From Annulohypoxylon bovei var. microspora (Eukaryota; Ascomycota; Sordariomycetes; Xylariales; Hypoxylaceae), in contig MU405261.1 in assembly GCA_022836615.1 (NCBI GenBank), positions 1-64,000 on the forward strand: 64,000 bases of DNA. Direction: 5' to 3'. Made by a program: the position numbers and the translations under genes. The notes under the pieces were generated by a model. It made no database searches, was not told the DNA's origin, and saw nothing but the letters and a program-made list of their open reading frames with translations. Within the stretch, counting starts at the first letter, position 1; each line of letters starts with the position of its first letter. Shown in pieces: positions 1 through 11,807 of this stretch.

Positions 1-1055
1 TTAATTTATAACGTTTAAGAATTTTTTAAAAAAATGGAAAAAACTTAAATAATAATATCATATAATTACTTTAAATAAATTAAGCATATATAATAACTTT
101 AAATTTTAATAATATTATTATTAAAAAAGCATAATTATATAATATAACGCCATTAAATAATATTAATAAAATGGTATATTTAAAAGCATTATTAATAAAT
201 TAAAAAATAAGGTTTATATTATATTAATTTAAATTAAAAATAATAATATATTTTTTAAATATTAATTTATTATTATTTAAATAACGGCTTATATTATAAA
301 TAAATTTTCTTAATAATTATTAAATAAAACTTTATATAAGGTTTAAATTAATAATACCTTTAATTTAATATATATAATCATGGTAAAATTAAATAAATAT
401 TATTTATTAAATAATAAAATTAATATAATAAAAGAATAAATAATTAATTATAAAATATTTAAATATAATAATAATAATATTAATTATAAAATATTATACT
501 TAAATAATAATATAATAATTAACGTAAATAATGTTATATTTAAAGAAAACCATTTATACGTTTTTATAATTAACTTTATAACATTTAAAAAATAATAACG
601 ATTTAAATTATTATTATTATAATTTATATTTATTTATCGAAAAAAAGTAATTTTTATTTTAAATTTATTTTATAAATTATTAAATTAAAATGTTTAATAT
701 TTATTTAACATTAATTTATTTTTTATTATTAAAGTATTTAAAAACATTTACGAAATATTAAACGATTTTAATTATATGTAATTTAATATACTTTTAAACG
801 ATTTATTTATATACCTAAGAAATTTATTACGTTTATTTTTAATTCGAAATTTATAATTACGTATTAAAAACATTTAATTTAATAAATATTAATTAAAGGT
901 AAATATTAATTTTCGATATTTAATAATAATTTTAAATATAATAAACTTAATGGTTAAAATGTTAAAATTTAAAATGTATTAATAAGTTAAATATAACCTT
1001 TAATATAATTAATAATATAAAATAATGGGCTTTAAATTTAAATTATTTGTTACGG

Positions 1056-1261
1056 CGAATAAGTTTTAAATTAAAATAAAGCTTATGCGATAATAAAACC
1101 ATGTATTTTATTAATAAAAATATTTAAAATGAAGAATTAAAAGAAAAAAAACCATAAAATAATTTCTTTTAAAAAATCCTTATATATTAACTTTATAATT
1201 AAAATATTAATTAACCGCTTTATTAATATACCTTAAAAGTAATAACAATTAAACGCCGTTA
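1056..1261. repeat. Diverged duplicate segment, copy 1
   Basis: This 206-bp stretch matches 7,166-7,371 along its whole length without visible gaps; most differences are C/T or G/A. The match stops on both sides. It is probably a shared piece of two related elements, but I cannot say which domain it encoded. Having two copies fits the requirement of RIP for duplicated DNA. Confidence 0.7.
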
Positions 1262-3849
1262 TATAATTCTTTTTTTTTAAAAAAGATTTAATTTATGGAA
1301 AAAATTAATTATTTATTAATACGTTTATAATTTACTCCCTTAATTTCCTTTTTTTTTACGGTAAATAAATCGTTTTTATTTATTATTTTTAATATTTTAT
1401 TTTCCGCGGCGGTTTTAATCCATTATTAAAATTTAATTAAAAGGTTAATAACTTTAAAATATAAATCATAAAAATCTTTTATTTTAATTAACGTGTTAAA
1501 AAAGTTTTTAAAGGGATATTACATTAAATTAAAGTCGTAATTTATTTAATTTATTTTATATTAAAGTTTTTTTTTAAAAAACTTAAAGTTTAATATTTTA
1601 AATATTTTATATTTTTATTTTTTATTAATTTCCATTAAAAGCAAGGAATTTATTACTTGTTTTAAAACTAAGTTATTTAAAGTTTTAATTAACCGACTTG
1701 CGTTTAAAATTTAATAAATTTTTATATTTAAAAATAAATTAATTTCGAAAACGTTACGATAAAATTCCGTTAATACTTTAAAAAAACCTGCCATTAAGTA
1801 ATTTAAATTATTATAAAAACGATTTATTTATTAATTATTTTTATAAATATACATTTAATCGTTTATTATTTAATTTATTAATTATTTTTTTTTATTAATT
1901 TATTCGTTTTAATGATTTTACGTTAATAAAAAGTTTTCGCGGGCTTATTATATAACGAAAGTTTAACGTTTTATTAACGATTAAATAACGATACGATTAA
2001 ATTTTTTTTAAAAGGTTTTAAATTTATAAATGCGAGTTTATTAATTAAAAATTATTTTTAAAACGAATTTTATTTTTATTTTTATAAAAGAAAACCTTAT
2101 GTTTAAATGTAATTAAATAATATATACGAAATTTAAATAAAATAATATTTCCGATTAATTATTTTAAAAATGATTTACGAAAAATTATAATTTCATTTAA
2201 ATGAATTAATTAAAAATTTTTATTTAATTATTAAATTACGGGTGTTTCGTTATTAATTTACGAAAATTTATTTCGGTGAATTTAATTAATTCGTTTAAAA
2301 AAACGGCCACGAATTAAAAACTTTTATTAAATATAATCATTTTAAAAGTTTTATAAATACGTTAAACGTGTTTATAATATAAGTTTATAAATTACGTGGT
2401 AATATAAGTTTTATATGTAAATAATAAGAAATTTTTTTTATTTAATTAATTAACGATTATTAAAATTAAATTAAACTTTTTACGATTAAAAGGCATGGAT
2501 TTAAAATTCATCGAAATATATTATTACATTTATTTATTAATAAAAAATGGTTAAAATAAGCTTATTAATTTAACCTTAAAGTTTTAACTTTTCCGACATT
2601 ATTTATAATAAATATAATAACGATTTATAAACGCTTTTATATTAAATTATAAATATTTTTTTAATATTATTATACGCATTTTATTTTAATTTAAATACGT
2701 TTAATTTAAAAGACGATAAAATTTATTATATAATTTAATGCGAAGTTTTTTATTATTTAAAACCATTAACTTTTCTTTTAAAAATAATAATTTATTTTAT
2801 AAAACGTATTTATTTATTTTTTTAATTTATTTACGTTACGTTTTTAATTTAATGGTATTTTAATTAACCGTTAAAATAACGTTAATTAACCCGATACTTT
2901 GAAATAATTTTTCCTTAAAAACTTTTATTATAATTAAAATGTATTAAAAATTAAAAAATAATAAGTTTATTAAAGGTTTATTAATTAAAGGTTATAAAGG
3001 ATTTATTTTATCGTGGAATATTAAAAAAAGTAATAAAATGACGGATTAATTATACTTTTTAATCATTTTTTAAATGGTTAAATTAACCGCTTTTTAAAAT
3101 AAAACGTTAATTATTATATTTTTTTTAAATAATAATATAACTTATAATTAAATCGAAATAAATGTTTATTTTAATTAATTTAATAAAAGTTTAACATTTT
3201 TTTAATGGTAAAGTATTATAACATTTAATGGTTTATAAATATATTAAATTTATTATTTAATAAAACGAATATATGTTTTTAAAGTTTCGTTATTATTATA
3301 ATAATAAAAAACTTTTTATTATAAATGAAATAATTATATTTTAAAAGGATTATTATTTTAAAAAAAAAAGTTATTAAATGTTAATTCCTTAATTCGTTTA
3401 ATTGTAAAAAAGCTTTAAAAATTATTTTATTAAAAGCGTCGATTTTTAATTTAATTTTTTAATTTTTATAAAAATGCTTTAAAATTAAAAAGGTAGTTAA
3501 AATTATTTTTAACATTTTAAACGCTTTAATATATTCGTTGATTTAAATTTAATGTAAAGCGGTAATAAAAAAATATAAAAGCTTTATAATCCGATTATAT
3601 TCCGATATAAATTGCCGATAAAAATTATAAAAACTTAAAAACGATTAAAATTCTCGAATCCGGGAAAGTATTTCTTAATTTTAAATTACTTTAATTTTAC
3701 CTTAATTAACGACCACGCCGAAAATAAAAATAATAAACTTTAAAAATTTAATTTTCGTAACCGAAAATTTATTTTTTTAAATATTAATTTATAAATTAAT
3801 GGAACATAAACGTTTTAATATTTACCGTATATAATATTTATAAAAAAAT

Positions 3850-4350
3850 AAGTTTTTTAAATAAATTAAAATATTATTTATATATGTTATGTAAAAGTTA
3901 TTAAAAAACGAAAAAAAGGTTTAATTAATATACTTTTAAAACGCATTAAACCCATTGTTTAATTTAAAAAAAAACACGTAATATTTATATAATTTAAAAT
4001 AAATCCGAAAAATAATAAAATCTTTTAAAATAAAATTTATTTTAATACGATAAAAAATTTAATAAATATTAAGCTTTATAAAAACTTTAACCTTAAAGAT
4101 TTTTTTTAATGTTTCGTTAATTAAAAAGAAAAAGTAACGATCTTTTTTAATATAAACGTTTAATTTTTAATAATTAATATAAAACCTTAAACCACCTTTT
4201 AATTTTTTCACGAAAAAAACAAAAGATTTATATTTAACCGCATTAAATATAATCCATTTTTTACGTAAATGGTTTAATAAATATTCTTTTAAAACTTGTA
4301 AATGCTTTATATTTATATTATAAAAAGGGTGTAATTTAATAAAGTTAACG
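3850..4350 (-). mobile_element. Relic Gypsy-type reverse transcriptase
   Basis: Read on the minus strand, the stretch still shows the order of Gypsy/Ty3 reverse transcriptase blocks: a VLKEYL-like start, FVKK followed by GGLRF, the RYFFFLINETL block (ancestrally RYPLPLINETL), the FIKLNI block (ancestrally FTKLDI), NNGFNAF (from GLNNGPNAF), and YINNILIY where active enzymes have YIDDILIY. Stops and Asp-to-Asn changes agree with G-to-A mutation. At least one single-base frame change lies just before the YINN motif, near 3,885. The element cannot be active. Its LTRs and outer limits were not found. Confidence 0.8.
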
Positions 4351-7165
4351 TTTTTTTTTAAATTTATTTTATAATTAAAAAATTAATAAAATGGTAATAA
4401 ATCGTTATTTTTTTTTAAAAACACCTCGATTAAATTATGTAAATAAAAGGGGAACCTTTTTATAATTTACTTTTAAATAAAGTTATTTTTTTATTATAAC
4501 CTTTTTTTAAAAATTAAATTAAACTTTTAATATAATAAAGCAAAAATATTTAATAATTTATAAATTACGTTAAAGTTTTATTAAAAATGTAATATTTTTT
4601 TAATAAACGTTAAGCTTAAAATTAAATAAATGTTTATAATAAATGGTAATATAAAATATATTAAAAACTTAATAAAAAGTTAAGAAAAAAAAAACGAAAT
4701 GATAATAAAAAGTTATTAATTTATTTTAATCATAAGATTTATCGTGGAATATATAAATATTATAATGGTTTATTTTTTTTTCGGGGTATAAAATTAAAAA
4801 CAATTATAACGTTTTATATTTTCTTATGTAATTTTATCCACGTTTTTTTAAAAAATAAAAAGTTTTAATATAATATTAAAAGCGTAACGATAATAAAGAA
4901 ATAACGATTTAAGGAAAATTAATTATTAACGTTAATTATTTAATATAATATTATATTTCGTTAAGAATTTAAACTTTAATATTATTTAAAATTAAAAATA
5001 ATCTTTTAAATTTATTAAAAAAATAAATACGTTATGAAAATTTTTATTTTATATTTAAATATTAATATAAATTACTTCATTAATCCGATTAATGGTTTAT
5101 CCGTTAAAGCTTTTAATTATAATAAATTAATTAAATTAAATAATAAAAAGGTTTTATATATTTATTATTAAACGTATGTTTCATTAATTAATAATTATAT
5201 ATGTTTATGTTCCGATATTTATTAACGTTTATATCGTTATTATTACGCTTATATTTTATAAACGAATTAATATATTAATTATAAATTATAATCTTTTTAT
5301 TATAAAGTTAAAAAAATTAAAATTAATAAAAGTAAATGTTAATAAATAAATATATAAAAAGGAGTTTAAATTAAAGGTTTTATTTAAATATTATTTTTTT
5401 TCGACTTTAAATTAACGTTATTTTTATCGTGTTTCGTTACTTTTTTTTTAAAAACGATGGCCACGGTTTTAACTTTTACGTTACGCATTAAATAATTATT
5501 AAAAAAATAATTCTTTTATTTATAAAAATAATAAATTAAATCCATATTAAACGTTGCGGAAACATTACGTTAATAAAAAATTAAAAAAATTTAAAAAAGT
5601 TTTTTCGTATATATTTAAATTATAATTTTTATAATTAAATAAAAAATGTTAAAACCGATGGGAATTATTTTCGTAACGTTAAAAGTAACTTTAACTTTAA
5701 ATTAAAGTTATAAAATTATAAAATTAACTTTTTTTTAAATAACTTCGACGCGTTATTAAACCAGCGTTAAATAAAGGTTTTTAAATTTAATAAATTTAAT
5801 TTTTTTATTTAAATAATAATAAAATGCTTAAGTACGGAAATCGACGATTAATTAATAATTTAATTTTTTTTTTATTTAAATATTAAAATTCCCTTTTCAT
5901 TTATTAATAATATAAAAAATATATAAAACTTAAAAAATTATTCGTTTAATTATATATTAAGCTTATAAAAGTTATTTTTAATTTAAGCTTTAACATTAAA
6001 ATTATTATATAATAACTTTAATAAATCGTATATTTATTTAATTTTAATATATCGATTAATATTATTTTTAATAAAAAAAGGTTAAAAAATTATTTTAATT
6101 TCGTTTTTAACGAATGAATAAAGTTATATAAGTTAAGTATGTTTTTTAAAAAATTCCCATTAATTAATTTAAAATTTATTCTTTATATTTATTTTTTATT
6201 TTTCGAATATAAGATTTAATTTATTTAATAAAAAACGCGAATCTTTAATATAAATTTTTAATAAAAATAAAAATAAAATTATCGATTATATTCCGAAGGT
6301 GCGTTAAAAGTTATCCGATTTTTCGAACTTATTATTTTATTTTATTAAAAGGACGATTAAATTTTATAACGCATAAGTTAAAATAAAAAAATAAAAGGTG
6401 TAAAAAAAACGAAGGAAATAAAAGGAAAAAAGGGAATAAAAAAAATAAAAAAAAAAACGATTCGTAATCGGTTTTTTAATGTTATTAATTTATTTAAAAT
6501 AATAAATAATATAATTTAAAATAAATTTACTTTTATTATATTAAACCTTAAAAAGCGGGGTGATAAAACTTCGTTATAAGTTTAATTAAAAAACACGTTT
6601 ATTTTAATTAAAAAATTTATTAATAAATAAAGTTTTTTTTTTTTTTTTTTTTAAAAGAAAAAATAAACTTTTAATCCCGTTATTAAATAATTAATCGGAT
6701 GGTTTTTTAAGCCGTTAAAAGTTTTAACATTTCCTTTAAAATTAAAAACTTTTTTTTAACCGTAAATAAAAACTCATTAATTCGAAATTATATAATTAAA
6801 AAAACGAAGGCAGGTTTTAATTAATTAATTTAATTAATAAATGGTTTAACGTTTTCATTAAAGCTTTTACTTAATAATTTAAATGCCATTATTAATTAAT
6901 AATAAAATAAATAATATTAAGAAATATTTTATTATAAGTAAAAATAAAACCTTATAACCATTAATATAAAAAATTTCGTTTAAAAAAATAAAAGTTTTTA
7001 AAAATTAAATACGAATTAAAAATAAAGCTTTAAACGTATCGTAACTTAAAAAAAATCAAATTAATGCGTAAACACTTACGTATTTAAAAAAAAAAAGAAT
7101 TTTAAAAATAAACCTTTAAATTAAAAAAATAAAACAAATAAATAACTTTAAATATTATATTATAA

Positions 7166-7371
7166 CGAATAAATTTTAAATCGGGACAAAGCTTATATAA
7201 TAACGAAACCACGTACTTTATTAACGAAAATATTTAAAATAAAAAATTAAAAAAAAAAAAGCCACGAAATAATTTCTTTTAAAAGGTTTTTATATATTAA
7301 TTTTACGGCCGAAACATTAATTAACCGTTCCGTTAATATACTTTAAAAGTAATAATAATTAAACGCCGTTA
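7166..7371. repeat. Diverged duplicate segment, copy 2
   Basis: This is the partner of 1,056-1,261, the same length with no visible indels. It lies just upstream of the Copia reverse transcriptase relic, so it may belong to the integrase part of that element, but the translation is too decayed to be sure. Confidence 0.7.
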
Positions 7372-7499
7372 CATTATTTATAAATAATAAAACTTAAACG
7401 TTATATAAATTATTAATAAAAAAAAATTATTTTTTAAAAAATAAATTTATAAAATTAAAAAAAGTTTTAATAATAAAATTATTTAATATAAAGTTAAAT

Positions 7500-8835
7500 A
7501 AATAATTAAAAGTTTTAAATAAATTAAAAGCATAAATTATATAAATACCTTTACATTAATAATTAAACTTATAAATTATAAAATTATTTTTATTATAATT
7601 ATAACATTAAATTTAAAATTAAAATAAATAAATATCGTTATAATATTTTTATACGAAAATATTAATAAAAATATTTATATTAAATAATTATTTAAATTCG
7701 AAAATAACATTAATAAATATTATAAATTTAATAAAGCATTATATAAATTAAAATAAATTTTAAAAATATAATATTAAATATTAATTATTTTTTTTAAAAC
7801 TTTAAATTTTATAATTTTAAATTTAAATGTAAAAATATTTATTAAAAAATATATATATATCGTTGTTTACGTTAATAATTTATTTATTACGAAACTTATT
7901 AAAGTTAAAATTATTAATATTAAATAAAAGTTAATGGATAAGTTTAAAATAACCGATTTTAAATTTTATTTATATTATTTAAATATATTTATTAAATAAA
8001 ATTATGTAAATAAAAGCATCATTTTAAATTAAAAAACATATTTAAAATGAATTATTAAAAAATTAAAATAATAGAATTTAAATTTTATAAATACGTTAAT
8101 TAACATTAATAAAATTAATAAACCGTTATTTAATTATAAAACATTTAAAATTAATATTTAATAATACGTTAAAGTTATAAAATATTTAATATATATTATA
8201 ATAAATATTTAATTTAACATTATTTACGTTATATTATATTTAAGTTAATATATAAAAAACTTAATTATAATATATATTATTATTATTAAAAAAGTTTTAA
8301 AATATTTAAAAAACATTTTAAATTATAAATTTATTTATAAAAACGAATTAAGAAATTTTATAAAGTAAACGGACTTTAATTATATAAAGTATATTTAAAT
8401 TCGTTAATTAATTTTTAAATACATTTTTAACATTAATAACGAAACGATTAATTAATTTAATAAATAATAATTTATAATAATTATTTTAATTTATAAATTT
8501 AAATTTAAAAATATAACGAACGTTATAAAAAAAGTTATTTAATTATAAAAGTTATTAAAAAAACTTAACGTTAATAAAAAAAGTTTACCATTTATAATTA
8601 TATAAAAAAACAATTAAAAAGCTTTAATATTCGTAAAAAATCTTTAATTTTATACACGAATAAAACATATTAAAATAAATGTATATTTTATTCGAAAAAA
8701 ATAAATTAATAATAAAATTAACTTTAAATATATTAACATTTTTAAATAAATCGTTAATAATTTTATTAAACTTTTATTAAAAAATGCATTTATATGTTTT
8801 AAAAACGTTTTAAACTTTATTATATAAAGTAAATA
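7500..8835 (+). mobile_element. Relic Copia-type RT and RNase H
   Basis: Plus-strand translation gives recognisable Ty1/Copia blocks in order: FLYENI..NIYI, KFNKALYKLK (ancestrally KLNKALYGLKQ), VVYVNNLFI at about 7,858-7,884 (ancestrally VVYVDDLLI), KLMDKFKITDF, SIILN.KTYL, KIFKKHFKL (from RYLKGT), and at the 3' end a TRIKHIKI...FIRKK run matching the conserved HARTKHIDI...HFIREK of Copia RNase H. Most stops fit TAA or TGA made from CAA, CGA or TGG by RIP. Catalytic aspartates are now asparagines. An LTR-like segment follows at 8,898. Confidence 0.87.
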
Positions 8836-8897
8836 AAAAATTTATATATAAAAAAAAATTACTTTAAACGGTTATAATTTTATAAAATAATTAAAAA

Positions 8898-8974
8898 CAA
8901 TAAATCACGATACGTTTACGTGTAATACCGTGTGATGTATTACGATTTTATAATTATATAAACGTATAAAATAC
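8898..8974. repeat. RIP-mutated copy of the LTR-edge segment
   Basis: The 77 bp match 11,108-11,184 with no gaps and about ten differences, all transitions. It starts just after the Copia RNase H relic, so it probably marks the 3' LTR junction of that element. Resemblance extends a little upstream, around 8,862. Confidence 0.72.
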
Positions 8975-9028
8975 TTATTTTAACGAGTTTAATTTTATTT
9001 TAACGAATTTAACCCATAATTCGAAAAA

Positions 9029-9049
9029 CGAACGGGTTACGCCCGTTCG
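9029..9049. repeat. GC-rich perfect hairpin in the RIP island
   Basis: CGAACGGG and CCCGTTCG form an 8-bp perfect stem around a TTACG loop. It stands out because the surrounding hundreds of bases are nearly pure A/T. The stem has no CpA site on either strand, so it is a poor RIP target. It is probably a remnant of LTR structure; no function is claimed. Confidence 0.5.
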
Positions 9050-9991
9050 CGCTTATTTTAACCACATGGTTTTAACGGTTATAATCCGTGTTTTAATTCG
9101 TGTTAATATATTTATAAGGTTAAAGCGTGGCGTTTTTCGAATTATAATTTAAATATAAATGGGTTTAAAAAAATTCGTATATTAATAATACCCACGATTA
9201 TTTTTTTACGCGAAAAAATTTAACGTTAAAATATGTATTTAAAATCGAAATTTTTTAAAAAAGTTTAATAACGTTTTTAATCGTAATATTATTATAATTT
9301 ATACAACGTTTTTTAAAATAATAAAATTAAATATATTATATTTTATATAAACCTTATAATTATTTTTAAAACCTTTTTAATTAATTTAACGTATATAAAA
9401 ATTAATTTAAATTAATATTATAATTATTATTTTTTTTATAAAAAAACCTTTTATAAAAACCATTACCATATAATTAAAAAAAACCGGCAAGTTTATAAAA
9501 TATATTTATTAATTAATTCTTTTATATTTAATTCATTTTAAATAATTTTACGTTTAAATTATTTATGTATTAATTTATTATAATTAATATTATATTAATA
9601 TTTTTATTAAAAAACGTAATATGCGATTTAAAACGTAATTTAAACCGCGATTTAAATTATAATTTAAAGGTTATATAAATTTAAAAAAAAATTAATAAAT
9701 ATTTTTAATATATAAATTATTATTTATTTAAAAAAATATATCATTAATTATACGATTAAAAAATTAATTAAAAAATCGATTAAAAAATTAATTAAAAATT
9801 AATTAAAAAATAAAGTTTTTTTTAAAATAATAAATAATAAAATTAAAAACCATTAATTCTTAAATTAAATTTTAAGAATTTATGGGGTGGGGTAAAAAAA
9901 AAAATATAACGCGTTTAATTAATTAAAAAATGATGTGGTTAAAAAGGTATAAACGAAATTCCCAAATACTGGTTTAAGCTCGTTGAAATAA

Positions 9992-10105
9992 CAAAATACC
10001 AGTTTCTAAACCTATGCCAACGTAGCTTTATATAACACAAGCCACACAAAGCCACACAAAGCCACAAAGCGCCCTTTGGCCAGTAAAACCCTTTTACTGC
10101 CAACA
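9992..10105. repeat. LTR-like direct repeat, left copy
   Basis: 114 bp matching 11,177-11,290 at 106 of 114 positions. All eight differences are C/T or G/A. It contains a short internal array of GCCACACAAA-like decamers and ends in CCAACA. The left boundary is unlike that of the right copy, so this LTR seems truncated or rearranged at its outer side. Confidence 0.8.
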
Positions 10106-10156
10106 CGCTCTCCTGGCGCCAGTGCCATCTAAAAACGCCATTTTCAACCTTGTTGT

Positions 10157-10235
10157 CGGCCTTTTTCAGCCCTGTTTTGGCCTTTTTCAGCCCTGTTTGG
10201 CCTCTTTCAGCCCTGTTTGGCCTCTTTCAGCCCTT
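10157..10235. repeat. Tandem repeat, about 20 bp x 4
   Basis: Four near-identical units of the form TGGCCTCTTTCAGCCCTGTT; the first two have CTTTTTC instead of CTCTTTC. On the minus strand the array would encode a short repetitive RPKQG-type peptide at the end of the gag-like frame. Confidence 0.85.
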
Positions 10236-10499
10236 AGCTACCGCCATGTGCATCGTAAGGATCTCACTACTGCTCACACTCTTACCCTCCAGGGGTTCAG
10301 CTGGCCAATTATTATAATAAATCACAACATATTTTAATCCATTTAACGCCTTTACATACGATCCCGCAAATAATTAGTCAGCCTTACGGCTTCGTTGCTT
10401 ATCCCAGCAACACTCTCTAAACTTAGTAACGTTTTCCAAGCTTAAAACGTTTAAAAGAACATCCGCATTACCTTGGATTCATCTTTTAATCCATCAGCC

Positions 10500-11017
10500 T
10501 CGTAGGCTTCGCCAGCCTTACTGTTGCCAGGGCAGTTTTAGCAAATATCTCCTGGCTTCCTATACTTCCAGCACTTCTTACCATCTTAATCCGTAATATG
10601 GTTATTACCCTTATCGGTTACTCTACTAGGTGCCTTGCCGATACGACTATAAAACTCCAACAAAATACACTGCCGAATAATCCATTCCTTAACACCGTAA
10701 ATAAAACATACCTACATCTATATATCTGTGATTTTATTCTCAAAGCCGCAAATAAAACATGCTCGTATCTATACATCCGAGATTTTATTCTCAAGGCTTG
10801 TCAAACGAAGCTCCCTAGGCAGCTTCCACTCGAACCATTTCCATCGCAAATTCGTATCGTTCGTCGATGAAGGTAAGGATGATAACGTCGTATCGTCAGG
10901 GTTCTCAGCTTACTCTTGCTTGATCGTCAGCTCCTTCAAGGCTTTCTCCAGCCTGTCAACCTGAGCTCTCAACAAGGCAGCATCATCCCCAGATCCCGAT
11001 GCCGATGCCGATGCCAT
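10500..11017 (-). pseudogene. Decayed gag-like reading frame
   Basis: The minus strand begins with ATG at 11,017 and reads MASASASGSGDDAALLRAQV, followed by a short coiled-coil-like run (DRLEKALKELTIKQE) and then a stop. Further down, at 10,573-10,532, a frame reads CWKYRKPGDIC.NCP, which has the exact spacing of a retroviral CCHC zinc knuckle (C-x2-C-x4-H-x4-C), but with Tyr for the second Cys, Asp for the His and a stop inside. A gag protein would package element RNA; this copy is broken. A family assignment beyond LTR retrotransposon is not possible. Confidence 0.6.
10697..10798. repeat. Tandem duplication, 2 x 51 bp
   Basis: Two adjacent 51-bp units each contain AATAAAACAT and end in ATTTTATTCTCAA(A/G)G. 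They differ at about a dozen positions, mostly transitions. The array lies inside the gag-like relic. Confidence 0.75.
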
Positions 11018-11107
11018 CAATCCCCCCCCTCCAGGCCAAAAGGCCTGAAAACCGTAACCTAATCCCTCGAATAATTACTCAAAACGGAGAAGGTGCTACC
11101 ATGAAGG

Positions 11108-11290
11108 CAATAGGTCACGATGCGTTTACGTGTAATACCGTGTGATATATTACGATCTTGTGGTTGTATAAACGTACAAAATACCAGTTTCTAAACCCAT
11201 GTTAACGTAGCCTTATATGGCACAAGCCACACAAAGCCACACAAAGCCACAAAGCGCCCTTTGGCCAATAAAACCCTTTTACTACCAACA
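11108..11290. repeat. LTR-like repeat, right copy with its edge
   Basis: 11,177-11,290 is the partner of the left 114-bp repeat; 11,108-11,184 matches the RIPed segment at 8,898-8,974. A likely LTR span is TGTGATATATTACG (start about 11,141) to CCAACA (11,290), giving TGT...ACA ends as expected for an LTR. Confidence 0.7.
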
Positions 11291-11299
11291 GTAACCCCT

Positions 11300-11655
11300 T
11301 TTAAAATAATTTATTTATTTTAAACATTATTATAAATAATGGAAATTATTATTCATTATATTATATAATTAATGGAAACTTTAAAACGATTAATAATTAA
11401 TATTATTAATTATTTAATATATACATTATAAAAAGTTATATAAAACGAAAAATTTAAAAATTATTTAAACATTATAAATATAATTCGAATAAAAATATTA
11501 AAATATTAAATGGTTAAAAACATTAATAAGTAAATATGCTTTATATTTATAATATTTATATATATTATTTACTTTTTATTATATACTTATAATAATAAAA
11601 CCTTTTAATAAATAATGATAATATTTATAACTTACGTTTATTATAACATATAATA
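11300..11655. repeat. Right flank of the RIP island
   Basis: The sequence returns to A/T-dominated DNA with scarce CA/TG right after the LTR-flanked element, then changes abruptly to ordinary genic composition near 11,655. No coding trace could be read. Confidence 0.75.
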
Positions 11656-11807
11656 TGGCATCCCGTCGTCGAAAAGGGGGAATATCCTCATCACCAAATC
11701 CAGAACACAAACACATCCAACAACACCAGCAAAAACAGCAACTTAATTCCTAATACCAACCTCTAACATCTAACACTTAATCTCAATCTTAATCATCAAC
11801 ACTCAAA

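Larger units (their letters stand above)
1..9955. repeat. RIP-mutated AT-rich transposon island
   Basis: The block is overwhelmingly A and T, no open gene survives, and the remaining C residues sit mostly in CpG or before T, while CA and TG dinucleotides are scarce. That is the footprint of repeat-induced point mutation, which turns CpA into TpA on both strands of duplicated DNA during the sexual cycle of many ascomycetes. Decayed Gypsy and Copia coding regions can still be read inside. The composition changes sharply near 9,955. The start of the island lies outside the window. Confidence 0.93.
9992..11290. mobile_element. Small LTR-flanked element, not heavily RIPed
   Basis: About 1.3 kb of ordinary composition lies between two 114-bp direct repeats and inside AT-rich RIP DNA. 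Its interior holds a decayed gag-like reading frame on the minus strand and two tandem repeats, but no reverse transcriptase or integrase, so it would need help in trans. The right repeat shares sequence with the edge of the RIPed Copia relic, which suggests the same family. Target-site duplications could not be fixed because the left boundary is unclear. Confidence 0.68.
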
